From Erinaceus europaeus (lineage: Eukaryota; Chordata; Mammalia; Eulipotyphla; Erinaceidae): a stretch of DNA of 64,000 nucleotides. The notes under the pieces were generated by a model that saw nothing but the letters and a program-made list of their open reading frames with translations, was not told the DNA's origin and did no database searches. Location of the stretch: NCBI RefSeq assembly GCF_950295315.1, contig NC_080166.1, positions 103,881,693-103,945,692 of the forward strand. Direction: 5' to 3'. Shown here one piece after another: positions 34,178-45,593 of this stretch. Every line of letters starts with the position of its first letter. The stretch's first letter is position 1. The position numbers were made by a program, and so were the translations under genes.

Positions 34178-35352
34178 AAGGGAAACTAAAAGCAGGATCT
34201 GACTAAATTGAAAGTAGGGCACCAAAGTAAAAACCCTGTGGTGAGGGGGAGGGTGGACATGTGGCTTCCTGGGCCATAGGGGCGGGGGGGGGGGGGGAGG
34301 GAGGATGGGGCACAATCTTTTGGTGATGGGAATGGTGTTTACGCATACACCTATTAAATTATAGTCATATAAATCAATATTTAATTAATATTAGAGGGGG
34401 AAAATTGTCTAACAAAGAGACTTTTCAAAGTTAACCCAATTACCAAATAATGTGATGGTAACAATAACTAACCATTGTCTTCTTGAACCCTAAGACAGTA
34501 GGAACCTCACATTTCCACTATAGAGCCTAAAGTTCCCCCAGTCCTGGGACCCTAGGGTAGTGCTCACTTTCCCGTATGCTTCTCCCAATTCTTATCAAAT
34601 AATATTGCATCCTCTGATCGCAACCTATTCAACACAACGAGTGCCACCCCAGCATGCTTCACTTCAGACTGTGTCCAGAGACTTCAGGTGTGGAATGACA
34701 ACCCTTCAGCTTCATCACTCATGTGAGACCTTTCCTTTCATAGTATTCTCTAATTCCATCCCAGGTGGTTCACTTCCTAACAAAGTCCCAAAACCGAGAT
34801 ATAGACCGGGTTCCAGGAGCTAGAACATATGTTCACAGGTATCCATAAACCAGGGCAAATATATACCTGAAAGCAGTGGTACACTAGAGTTTGCAGTGAG
34901 TACCCCCCAACACTTCATCTTCACTATTCCATCCTTTGGGTCCATGATTCTTCAACAATTTGTTTGGCTTTGTATGTTAACTCTCTTTTCAGCCATCAGG
35001 TTCCAGATGCCATCAGGATGCCACATTGGTGGATTGAAGACCCCACCAATGCATCCTGGAGCTCCGCTTCCCCAGAGACCCACCCTACTAGGGAAAGAGA
35101 GAGGCAGACTGGGAGTATGGACCGACCAGTCAACGCCCATGTTCAGCGGGGAAGCAATTACAGAAGCCAGACCTCCTACCTTCTGCAACCCACAAGGACC
35201 CTGGGTCCATGCTCCCAGAGGGATAGAGAATGGGAAAGCTATTGGGGAGGGGATGGGATATGGAGATTGGGTGGCTGGAATTGTGTGGAGTTGTACCCTC
35301 CCATCCTATGATTTTGTTAATGTCTCCTTTCGTAAATAAATAAATAAATTTA
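34178..35352 (+). mobile_element. 5'-truncated L1-A with nearly complete 3'UTR, sense
   Basis: Begins gggaaactaaaagcaggatc, equivalent to 56389 of the full-length L1, just past the ORF2 stop, and runs to the L1 end. It carries a G-rich run at 34281-34301. Compared with 56580-56785 it lacks about 170 bp, so it belongs to a different 3'UTR subtype. Short open frames in it are not genes. Confidence 0.9.
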
Positions 35353-35357
35353 AAAAA

Positions 35358-35583
35358 AGATATACAATTGGACAGCAAAAAAAAAAAAAAAAAAGAAAGA
35401 AAGAAACAACCATAAATTGAGAGGGAAGGTGGTGATAGAGGTGGAGAGAGAGAGAGAGAGAGCTGCAACACTGCTTCACCACTTGCAACCTTTTCCCACT
35501 GCAGCTGGAGACCAGGGCTCAAACCTGGGTCCTTGCATAATGTAATGTGTGTACTCAACCAGGTGCTCAACCACTCGGCCTCA
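35358..35583 (-). repeat. E2 SINE, antisense, with poly-A and (AG)n expansions
   Basis: An 18-A run, an (AG)n run near 35445, then the E2 antisense body (gctgcaacactgcttcacca) and a head ending caaccactcggcctc. Confidence 0.8.
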
Positions 35584-36889
35584 TGTTGTATTTCCTTTAT
35601 TTGAGAATTCACACTGTTGATTTTTTTCAACTCTCTGACAATAATTAGGGACTTTTCTAGTATGCGTTTAAATCTGAAACTACAAAAATAATGCTGAAGA
35701 GCATACCTATACGGAAAATATAAACTCATATTATATTCTATTTTCATTTACTGTTAACTCAAAGAAGACTTATACTTAAAACTCCAGAAGTCACATAATC
35801 ACAAAACCAACATAAATTTATATAATTTAAATATGTCACTTAAATTTTATGAGTTATTTAATATAGTTTGTAAGACAAATATTGACATATAATGTATACA
35901 AATAAAACCAGTTAGTATACATATATAATATAATATAGGAACATGCAAATTAGTGTCACTAAGATAGAAATCTGCTGAGCATATCAAAAGCAGACACGTA
36001 AAAGAAAAAATATGGATTTACTCTACTACTAATTACTTCAGGTTCAAATAGATCTTCAACATGTGTTCATGTTGAAACTTGAAACTCTTCGAGTGCAAAG
36101 AATAGGTCATTTATTTTTTTCTGAAAATACTAACCTTATGACTTATAAAAGAAAAAATAATCATTATTAAATCACTAATAAAAAAGGAAAGTAATGCTAG
36201 TGAATAAGGGGATTATTAGTGAATGTGTAAATGGGCAGGAATTAAATCAAGTGAAGTCAAAAGTATCACATACTGGCAAAACACTTGAGCTTGAGTAGGA
36301 GGAGGACTTAATTTAGGAAAGTGCTCAAAGTGAAAGTGATGAGTGAGGTATTTAAGGATAACTAGAAGCTAAATGAGGATAGTCATTCAACAGAATGAAC
36401 AGCCTGTGCAAATTTATGGACTACTGAAATATTGAGGTAAAATAATTCAAATTTAGTGTGGGGTGAAAAGCAAGACAATTGAGAGAGAGAGAGAGAATCA
36501 GGAGTCTAAAATAGATGATGCTTGAAATTTGATTGTATAAGTTTTATAGAATGAACCTACTGTAGAGATTACAACAGAAAATGTATATTCTTATATTTAT
36601 TATCTTAATCAATACATTAGAAACACCTAGAGATTAACTATAGTCAGAGGAAAGCATAAAATAGATTTTATAAATAAATATATATATAAAAGTGACAAGC
36701 AACCTCAGCTGTTTTAGTGGAGGAAAGGTGATGGAGCCTAGAGACAGTAGATCAAAAATCAGAAAAATATGAGATTAATTGAAAATTATTGAGTGCCGTT
36801 ATTTTAAATGTGCATAAAATTTCTCAACAATGTGAATGTGCACAAAGGAGCTATCTGAGTTGATATTTAAAAGTCATTAACTAGATCTT
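35584..36889. other. No feature recognised
   Basis: AT-rich, with a small (GA)n at 36481-36496. No repeat or gene identified. Confidence 0.5.
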
Positions 36890-37015
36890 GAAGTAGCTCA
36901 TTTAGATAGTGTGCACTTTGCCATGTGAATGGCGTAGTTTTGAGCTCAACCTCCACCATAATGAAAAAAGTCTTGGCACTTTCTCTCTGTTTCTCAGACT
37001 TTCAAGAAAATGAAA
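36890..37015 (+). repeat. E3-like SINE, old
   Basis: aagtagctcatttagatagt, gttttgagctcaacctccac and a pyrimidine-rich end follow the E3 plan. Diverged. Confidence 0.4.
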
Positions 37016-37079
37016 ATGATGGTAAATTCTTATGTGCAAATTTGCATGTGTAAATTACTAGTGTAATATCTCTGTGTGT

Positions 37080-37970
37080 TTTTTTAATTTATTTATTATT
37101 GGATAGAGACAGAGAGAAATTTAGAGGAGAGAGGGAGATAGAGAGACACGGGCAGCCCTGCTTCATCATTTGTGAAGCTTTCCCCCTGCAGGTGGGGCCC
37201 AGGGACTTGAACCTGGGTCTTTGCTCACTGTAATGTATGCACTTAACCAGGTGCACCACACCATGAGTGCTTCCACACTACGATCATCATCTCTGGCATT
37301 ATGCTATTCCACTGCAGAATACTGTGCCCCAGTATGGTTCCGTAGCCCCCATGTCCACTTGGTCAATTCCAAATTATATTCCGCCACGAGGATAATTTCT
37401 GGAACCATCCGTTCCACCCCGGTTCCATGGCTGCCAGTTCTTAGCAACATCGCCCCGCCAGATATTCGTCGGGATGCGGCATCATCTAAGTTCATTTCCC
37501 ACGTCTATGCTCGACCGGACCTGCCAATATACGCGGATATCTTCGCCCACCCTGTCCAACGCTTGACGTCTCGTCACCCAATCTGGTCCCCTACGCCTAC
37601 ACTGAACTTCTCTGTTCCAGACTCTTGGAAACAGAGTTGGCAGTCAGCTGAGGTAAAGAACAAACACCTCATCACAGACCCCTGCAAGCGTCAACCCGGC
37701 TTTGACCTAGCACTTTATGATTGGGCCCTCCTCAATCGCTATTGAACAGGCCATGGCCGGTGCGCTGCTATGTTCCATTGCTGGGGAGCCAGAGATGACC
37801 CGAACTGCCCCTGCGGCTACAGACAGATTATGACCCACATAGTCAACGACTGCCACCTCTCCAGATTCAAAGGAGGTCTCGAAACTTTACATCAGGCTCA
37901 ACCTGACGCTGTTGACTGGCTACAGAAGAAGGGCAAACGCTAGAAGAAGAAGACCACCACCTGCCCCCCC
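37080..37970 (-). repeat. E2 SINE, antisense, split by a non-L1 retrotransposon
   Basis: 37080-37261 is the tail and body (tttatttattattggataga, then gaagctttccccctgcaggt, then cttaaccaggtgcaccac). The missing last bases of the head (ccaccacctgccccccc) appear at 37954-37970, after the inserted element. The insertion is therefore inside the terminal 15 bp of the SINE. Confidence 0.75.
37262..37953 (+). pseudogene. Non-L1 non-LTR retrotransposon, 3' fragment, copy A
   Basis: Encodes the C-terminal part of a retroelement polyprotein downstream of the reverse-transcriptase core. Visible protein signs are a SLALCYSTAEYCAPVW segment, PWLPVLSNIAPPDIRR, a DWALLNRYRTGHGRC-type block (broken here) and a C-terminal zinc-knuckle-like Cys-x-Cys-Gly ... 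His ... Cys (37806-37853). This layout is typical of Jockey/I-group-like elements of invertebrates and fish, not of L1. A TGA at 37743-37745 replaces the CGA of copy B, a CpG-type change. The open frame resumes to a stop near 37941, then tagaagaagaaga, a microsatellite-like 3' tail instead of poly(A). About 96-97 % identical to 60236-60920 by eye. The clade is not assigned. Confidence 0.8.
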
Positions 37971-37971
37971 A

Positions 37972-38014
<43 letters not shown>
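37972..38014. repeat. (GT)n microsatellite
   Basis: About 20 GT units directly after the SINE remnant that follows copy A. Confidence 0.95.
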
Positions 38015-38015
<1 letters not shown>

Positions 38016-39824
38016 GTAAGTGTATGAGTAAGTGAAAAGAGCACTAAGGAGACTAAGTCTAGCAAAGTGATTGTGTTTGTTTATTTATTTGATTGCTGAG
38101 GTAGTAAAAACATAGTTCCTTGAGGTTCTTTCTGAAATTATACTACAGAATCAAAAATAATGTGTTGTTTTAATTCTATTTTAAGCAAATTAAAATGGCA
38201 AGGAAAACTACAATTTTGAGTAGATTTCACTTTAACTTATAAGAGGTCTCAGTTTGACATAGAGTGATCTGTAGGGTTCTGGATTTAAATATCAGATATC
38301 ATGGATACACCTGCATCAAAGTGTTTAAGTCATCCTAAGAACTATAAAAATTTCAAGCCAAAGTTTTCTGTCACCCTGTAATTGGAAATATAATGTTTTG
38401 AGATGTAGGGACAGGACCAGAGTTCAATGTAATGTATGTACCTTGCAAGTGCTTCTATTTTGAAATTAACTGGCAAACCTTTAGTTCAATGTGTTCTGGA
38501 AGATGAGGTTTTGTTGATCTGACCTTATTATTTATTTATTTACTTATTTGGAGAAGTCAATACTATGCTGAAATTTCCTGGAGAAGACTGTTAAGCTGAA
38601 AATAGCACTACAGAAAGCAACCAGTCAGGTTATGTCATTATGAGTTACAGCCACACATCTATACTTCTGCTGTTTCCCTACAATCACTGCAATGAATTAC
38701 AGTAATACATTCAATCCTGATGAATGAACCACTCGTTCCTGCTTAAATTAAACTGCCTGCAATCCAGATGAGTGCAGCCACATATTAACGCTGGGTCCAC
38801 CATTTCTTGTCTCTATCCCAGTGAATTATGGAATGGTAGTCCTAGCTTTATGCATTGATTAACATTGCTGTTACAGCTTTTTCACAGATCAATGTTCAAG
38901 TGGAATGAAAAGTAGGCTCAAACATTCTGCTGCCACATTTTAATGCTGTCATCACAAAATAAATGTGTAGTGTTTAAAATCAAATCTTATAAATAACTCT
39001 AGATATAGCCATGCTGTGAAATATTAATCACTAATTTCTTTTACCATCACTATCCTTTCTCCTGCTACAGTGAAGGTATTTACAAATGTCAGGGCAGATA
39101 CCAAAAGATGATAGCTAGCATTTTTTATATATGTGCCTTTTTCTTAAAGTCTAAGAATATCTCTTAAGTTGGATTTTCTGCACGTGCTATAATATTTCAT
39201 TAGAAAACACTACTGCATTTAAACAAATGTTTGTAATGTATAAAACACATATATTTCTCTGTTCACAAAATATTTATCTTGACAAAATTATTAATTTTTA
39301 TAAGACCACTGCTCAGCTCTGGCTTATGGTGGTGCTGGGGATCATATATTTTAATTTTATCATCATATATGTCTTCTCTGATTCTCTTAACTTTCTTTAT
39401 GTATATATGGTATTTTAACTTTATACCTTTAAATTTATACTTTTCTAAAGAATTTCTTTAAAATGTCTAGCATAGCAGGCCAGCTGACAGCAAAAACTCT
39501 CATTTCTTATTTGCCTGAAGATGTATTTCCTGTGCTGAATGAATATTTCACAAGGTAACTAATTAAAGTTCTGATTTCTTTCCTAACACTTTCAGAATTT
39601 TATTTTAATCTCATGGAGTGAATTATAAGGACAAAGAAGTATTACCTATTGTGACTTATCTATAGATGTGGTGTTCTTATCCTCTGGAATGTTTTTCAGT
39701 ATTTTTTCTCTATCATTCTCTACATTTTGAAGTCGTTATCCTAGATGATTTCTTGGTAGGTCTGTTGCATTTATCTGATTTGGTGATCTCTTAGATTTTT
39801 GGTCCTGTAAATTCTTTCTTCATA
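38015..39824. other. Long stretch without repeats, possible conserved segment
   Basis: No SINE or L1. 38570-38990 has balanced composition, few simple runs and no long frame, the look of a conserved non-coding element. This is an impression only. Confidence 0.4.
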
Positions 39825-40365
39825 TGCTTCTTATGATTTTAACAAATTTTATTAGTGATTTAATATTGATTTACAAAATTACAAGTAACAGAGTTGCATG
39901 CAACTCTGTGCCATTCCCACCACCACCAGTATTCTGAATCCCCAATCCATCCATTGGAAGCTACAGCAGTTCTTTTAAGGTTGAAGATATAGATTAACTA
40001 TTATTTCTACAACTATCAGTCTATATTTGTATGTATTTGCCTATTTTTCCCCTATGGTCTCATCTTCCCTTTCTCTCCAAGTCACACATAGATCTATTAC
40101 TACATCTAAATGTCCCTCCCTTTTTCTTCTTTTCTCTCTGGATCATGATGGAGTTGGAGTTGGAGTTCAGAGACCTCTAGTAATCTTCCATCTGTAATTT
40201 CTCCCCCACTAGGAATTTAGATCAAAATAATTGTTCATCTACAGAAGGTGGGCATTTTGGCTTCTGTAATTGATTCTCCACTGATATGGGCTTTGACAGG
40301 TTGATCCACAATAGGCTGTTTCTATCTTTCCCTAGTGGGATAGGGCTCTGGAGCAGCTCATCTTA
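39825..40365 (-). mobile_element. 5'-truncated L1-A-related element, antisense, older
   Basis: tgatttacaaaattacaagt, ccattcccaccaccaccagt, ggcttctgtaattgattctc and a gatagggctctggagcag end. Same older subtype as 31470-32055. Confidence 0.75.
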
Positions 40366-40737
40366 GTTACATATTCAGTCAAATTGTTTCTTTTAGCTTC
40401 TGAATTCAGCTTAGAAGGTCTATGAACTCTGATAATTGCCAAAGTGGCACATTTCTCATTTACATATATTTTAACACAACCATACTGAAGGCTTGCCTAA
40501 TACACTTTCCGTTAACCAGTATGTCCCTTTTAGCAGTCAAGAAAAAGTTACAAGGCTTGATAAAAGGCAAAAACTCAATGTGAAGAAAGTAAACATTACA
40601 AACACACACAGATATGAATACATAGCTGGAATTAATTATCAGTATGAGGATTAGAAGTATTGACAGACTAAAAATTCTAATGAACAAAATAAACTACTTG
40701 TATAAACACATAATCATTATAAACAGAGACTATAATT

Positions 40738-40850
40738 CTAAAGAACAATAAAGATACAAAAAATAAACAAATCAAGATCAACAATAAAGATACAACAAAT
40801 CAACAATAAAGATACAAACAAATCAACAATAAAGATACAAAAAATAAATA
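40738..40850. repeat. Minisatellite, about 23-bp unit
   Basis: Repeats built on caacaataaagatacaaa with variable aaataaacaaatc linkers, about four to five units. Confidence 0.85.
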
Positions 40851-40965
40851 CCTTTGTTTCCCTTCTATTTTGAATACATGTTTCACAGTGAGATGAGACA
40901 TTGTACCCATGTATCAACAACTATTATGTAAACCGTTAATTTCTAATAAAATTATTTTTTAAAAA
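40845..40965 (+). mobile_element. L1-C 3' end
   Basis: gatgagacattgtacccatg and the terminus tttctaataaaattattttt resemble 8945-9085. It borders the minisatellite on its left and antisense L1 ORF2 on its right. Confidence 0.4.
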
Positions 40966-40969
40966 GATA

Positions 40970-41535
40970 AACATTGCAAAAAATATCTTGTATTTGCATA
41001 TCTGAAGACCTTTTCGAAGCAAAGGTCATGAAGCGTTTTGCCAATGTTTTCTTCCAAGTTATTTGATAGTATTGGGTCAAACATCCTTGTCTTTGATCCT
41101 CTTGAAGTTGATTTTGTGCTTTGTGATATGTGATAGTATTTCATTTGTTCACGTGTTTCAACCCTGTTTTCCCAGCACCACTTGAAGGTACTCTCATTTC
41201 TCCCTATAAATTTCTGCTCCCCTTTGTCAAAAATGAGTTGCCCATAGATGTGGGAACTTAATTCTGGACTGTCAGTTTTGTTCCACTGATTTGTGTGTCT
41301 GTCTTGGCTCCAGTATCAGGTCATTTTGATTATAGTAGCTCTGAGGTCAGGAAGTGTGATACTTCTGACCTTGTTTTTCCTCAAGACTGATTCAGCATTC
41401 CTAGGGATTTTTTTTTTCTTTTTTGGTTCCAGATAAATTTTTGTAGCTTTTGATCTATTTCTGAAGAAATTACATAGAATCTGAATAGAAAAGTGGTTTG
41501 ATGATTCTAATTCTTCCTATTCATGAATTGTCATT
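40970..41535 (-). mobile_element. L1 ORF2 fragment, antisense
   Basis: Complementary to roughly 55060-55560 of the full-length L1: tcttccaagttatttgatag, gttccactgatttgtgtgtc, ccagtatcaggtcattttga, tagtagctctgaggtcagga. This is the region between the reverse transcriptase and the C-terminal domain. No long open frame remains. Confidence 0.85.
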
Positions 41536-42337
41536 CACTTTCACAAAGTAAAAAAAAATTCTAAGTTAAATATGATTTTTTTTTACCCTAAAATCCAAGT
41601 AGTAAAACACTGGTACTAAATCCATGAAGAAACTCTTATTTCCCATGACCTATTGGAAAACTGACAAGCTAATGAGTTTCAATAGTCAACATTGATAGGA
41701 ACAAAATACGTCCCAGGTTACAAAAGGGCCAATTGACTTGTATTACATGGCAGTAATTCACCTAAGGAAAACAACCTCCAGTTATTTTGATCTACACACA
41801 AGACCCTTCAAGGTATGGGAAATAGATATCCTTTTGTTTTATTCCACTGCTGCAAGCCATTGATAAAATGCTGTTAGGAAAGTCATCTAGGCCTTCTAAA
41901 TTAGGATATCCCTCCTAATTTGCACAGTTTAGAAGGAGATTACATCAGAGACAATATTAAGGGAAAAATGCAAAGTCAGGAAAATAGTACAATACTTTCA
42001 CTGTTATTACCCGTCTTATTACTCTGGATTGGTGGATAAAGCAAATGCCATATTAAAAAACAAGTTATTCTGGATTTAAGAATGAATCTGCTTCCATTAA
42101 TAAGCATGAACCATCAGTAGTAGTTGCAGATGAACATGTACTTTTAGTTTGAACTACCTTTAAACATTCAACTAAACAACACAAGTTTTTCCACAATAGA
42201 GGAATAATGAATACTATTTATAAAAGCCATAGCCTGTTTAAAATGATACTTTCACAATGTGTAGCAGGGAGACAAAGTAAAAACCACATACTGGTGATCT
42301 GTACATTCACAAAAACACTTTTGTAAACTTTGCTTTT
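41536..42337. other. No named feature; small hairpin
   Basis: Contains an imperfect hairpin near 41893-41937 (ccttctaaa / tttagaagg outside, attagga / tcctaat inside). Otherwise unique-looking. Confidence 0.45.
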
Positions 42338-42455
42338 TTAAAGATATATTTATTCATTTTTTTTTGAGAGAAGGAGAGAGTCCCAAGCATTGTATAGCTT
42401 TGGAATGTGTTGGTGCCAGGGAATGAACTTGTGACCAATGAATGGTCAACAGATG
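42338..42455 (-). repeat. SINE fragment, antisense
   Basis: agatatatttattcattttt, a short purine tract and ggtgccagggaatgaacttg. Its head is replaced by the adjacent (GT)n. Confidence 0.5.
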
Positions 42456-42478
42456 TGTGTGTGTGTGTGCGTGTGCGT

Positions 42479-42510
<32 letters not shown>
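42456..42510. repeat. (GT)n with GC variants
   Basis: Pure GT at both ends and four gtgtgc-type variants in the middle. Confidence 0.95.
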
Positions 42511-43682
42511 AATGAGGATTTCCTACTTTAAAAGACTGACAATGAAAAGATCCACTAAAGGCTGATTCCAGTAAGCAGAGAATGTTAACCTGTATACCAT
42601 TTTTGCTAGGAAACTGATTCTCTAAAATGTCTGTATCTGTTAATCTATCTAAGCAAGAAGTGCTATTCAATTTAGATATTTTGGTATAGGGGACACATTA
42701 CAATTCACAAAATGCACATATGTTCCTTATAATAAAAATTATTTTCATTGTGTTTGTTTAAACTTTTTAACAAAAGTTAACTAAAGGTTTGTTCAGTTGA
42801 TGACACTTAACATTATTTTAAAAAGTGGTTCTTAGCATTAATACAAGGATGCATTAATTTTTAAATGTAGGTTAGTCCTTTATATGTAAAATGCAATCCC
42901 AGTTGTTAATTCCTCTGACAGCTAAGAAGATAGAGTCAAAAGTCTAGTAGGAACCTTGGGGCAACTAATTGGCATTCAGGAACATATCTGCAGAAGGATA
43001 CATTTACATCTGGATAAAGAAAGAAAAGCAAAATTAGCTTTTTTTGAAAAAGCATCTATATCCTTGAGTGTTTAAAATGCTAGCTCATTAGCTCATTTTA
43101 TATTGTTATCTCTGTGTAAAGTGATATTAATTATGTGTCATATATTTTTGTGAGAACTACTTTGTAACTTGAACATTTTAACCAAAAAAGATTATATTCT
43201 AGTTAATACTTTATAATGCTACAAGATATAACTTAAAAATGGAGTAAGTCAAATTTTTCCAAGTATGATTTTGCATTTAACTTGAAGTGTTGAAGTGATA
43301 AAGTTCTTTTTTACACAACATTTTTTCATAAAAATAGAGTATTTCACAGTCGATGAATTACATCAGTATTTAACTAAAATACTTGTGCCATATCTTGAGA
43401 ACTTCTGTCATTTTTTAAAACCTGTTTACAAATAACTGACATTTTAAATGAATTATAAATAATGAACATAGTATACAAAAAATGTTAGGGATTTTACTTT
43501 TCAAAAGCATTAAGAATTATTTTAGTTCAGCAACAACATAATCTTATTTTATGAAAGAAAATACTGTTTCACATATATTACTTCCCTTAAAATAAATGTA
43601 AATTGCATATTGTAAATGTGAATCCAGTAAAAAAAAAAAGACATTTGAAAGAATGGAAAATTAATTTTTGTACAGAATATGG
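42511..43682. other. No feature recognised
   Basis: AT-rich with no repeats seen and only short frames. Confidence 0.5.
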
Positions 43683-44240
43683 AACTGGGAGGGTGGATGT
43701 ATAGTGGGAATACAGGTCAAAATATAAACATTCTGGTTGTATTGTAGATCACTTAGTAGAGAACGAATGTCATATGTTAGGACCAAGTTTCAAGCCTCTC
43801 AGTTGAAGGACAGTTGCTTTACAGATAGTGGGGTAGTATAGCAGATATCTCTCTTCTGTATATTCCCCTCTCTCACTTTTTTTCATTGCTACAAGGGTAA
43901 TTACTGGGGTTCACTGCATGCACGATGAGTCTACCACTCCTGGTGGCCATTTTTTTCCCTTTCCTTTATCTTTTTCTTTTTTATTTGATAGGACAGAGAA
44001 TAACTTAGTGGGAAGGGGTATAGAGACAGAGAGACACCTGCTGCACTTCCTTCACTGTTTGTGAAGCCCCCCCCCCTTTGCCTTTGGGACTCAGATCTTT
44101 GTGTGTGGTAGTTGAGTGTGCATTATCAGTGTGACGCTGTTTGGCTTCATTCTTTTTCCATCTCTCTTTCTCTCTTGTCTCTCTTTCTTCCTCTCCCTGT
44201 CTCTCAGCTTCTATTAAAAAAAAGAAGAAAAAAATTACCA
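43683..44240 (+). repeat. SINE, sense, split by an antisense SINE
   Basis: The 5' part (43683-43876) has gttaggaccaagtttcaagc and ctcttctgtatattcccctc. The 3' part (44147-44240) continues the pyrimidine-rich tail (catctctctttctctcttgt ... cagcttctattaaaaa). Confidence 0.6.
43877..44146 (-). repeat. SINE with extended module, antisense, nested
   Basis: tttcattgctacaagggtaa, ctaccactcctggtggccat, a purine tract, a run of C at 44067-44075 and a head ending gtgacgctgtttggctt. It sits inside the SINE above. Confidence 0.7.
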
Positions 44241-44701
44241 TTGGGTATTGAAGTCATGCAGGCACTGAGGCCCTTATAAACTTGCTGTCATAAAATAAAA
44301 AGTAAAAATATAAAAATAATACATACATGCATGTACGGGGAACACTGATTTTTGGACTTAATGTACTTTCCAGAATGCCGTGTTAGATTCTGCTATTTTA
44401 TTATTGTTTAAATCCATATATAGACAAAATTTGAGCTACTTGGTATACTTATTTGGGAAAAATAATGTAAAAGAGCAAAGCCAAATTCCATGTTTTTTTT
44501 TTTTTTGCCTTTTAGGAATTTAAGTATATTTAAATTTAACCTAGAAATATTATCCATTGGTCAGGCAATGGGTATGTATATTGTTTCAAACTCCTGCATT
44601 TTGTAAATATTACTTCAAATTCTTAAATTTGAAAGTCCATAGCTATAGCCATTAAATAATATTAGAAATGCTAAATTATATCATTTAAAACCCTTTATTT
44701 A

Positions 44702-44869
44702 AGGGCCGGGTGGTGGCACACCTGATAGAATGCACATGTTACAGTGTACAAGGATCTGGGTTCGAGCCCCCGGTCCCCACCTGCAGGGGGAAAGCTTTCT
44801 AGTGGTGAAGCAGGGCTATGGGTGTCTCTCAGTCTTTGTCTCTCTCTCTCTACACACACAGGCACACAG

Positions 44870-44901
<32 letters not shown>

Positions 44902-44956
44902 CCCTCTTCTTTCTCAGTCTCTGGCTGTCTCTACCCAATAAATAAAGATAATTAAA
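44702..44956 (+). repeat. E2 SINE, sense, with an internal (CA)n
   Basis: Head agggccgggtggtggcacac, box B-like ggttcgagccc, the aaagctttctagtggtgaag block and tail ctgtctctacccaataaata. A (CA)n run at 44852-44893 has expanded in the body. The flanking aaaccctttatttaa (about 44690 and 44962) is a target-site duplication. Confidence 0.92.
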
Positions 44957-45088
44957 AAAAAACCCTTTATTTAAAACTGTGCAATGCACACGTTTCAGCT
45001 ACTAATTTATGACTACCTTTTACTTAGTAATTAGATGACTTACTAGTCTGCTCATTGCTGTGTGAATTTGTTAAAGTATCTTAAAAGG

Positions 45089-45370
45089 TAGAGTCAGGTG
45101 GTGTCACAGAGGGTTAAGCGCAAGTGGCACAAAGCACATGGACCTGCTTAAGGATCACGGTTACAGCCCCGGGCTCCTCACCTGCAGGTAAGTCACTTCA
45201 CAAGGGGTGAAGCAGGTCTGCATGTTTCTTTCTCTCCCCCTCTCCGTCTTCCCCTCCTCTTTCCATTTCTCTCTGTCCTATCCAACAATGATGACGTCAA
45301 CAAAAACGACAATAACAACAACAACAACAACAAGGGCAACAAAAGGGAATAAATAAATAAATATTTTTTT
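45089..45370 (+). repeat. E1 SINE, sense
   Basis: Head gtagagtcaggtggtgtcac to the tail aacaacaacaacaacaaggg. The flanking agtatcttaaa (about 45073 and 45372) is a target-site duplication. Confidence 0.9.
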
Positions 45371-45593
45371 AAGTATCTTAAAGGGCTGTACTCATTTAAT
45401 TGCAAAGCAAGGATTGCCAAGATCCTATTATGAACTGGACATGCTAATAGTCATTTATGTATTCATGTTTCTTAAGTTTGTTGTAAAGAATAGTCATCTA
45501 AGAAATAGTGGTCTCTGAGGTCAAATTTTCACTTTATTGTAATATGTATATTAGTTTTGATATTAATTCTAGGAAATTTCCTCTAAAGACTAT

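Noticed and set aside
34896..35339. 147-codon frame, also seen in related form at 57257-57749 and 22302-22583
   Set aside because: It recurs because it is the L1-A 3'UTR. The frames differ between copies and follow the L1 ORF2 stop.
35130..35747. 205-codon antisense frame
   Set aside because: It spans the antisense of an L1-A end and an E2 SINE, with simple repeats inside. No independent coding signal.
37262..37953. Host gene or domesticated retroelement gene
   Set aside because: A stop codon, 5' truncation, a microsatellite-like 3' tail and insertion inside a SINE all indicate an ordinary dead retrotransposon copy.
41893..41937. Short hairpin as a miniature transposon or microRNA
   Set aside because: The stem is short and imperfect and no flanking duplication or second copy was seen.
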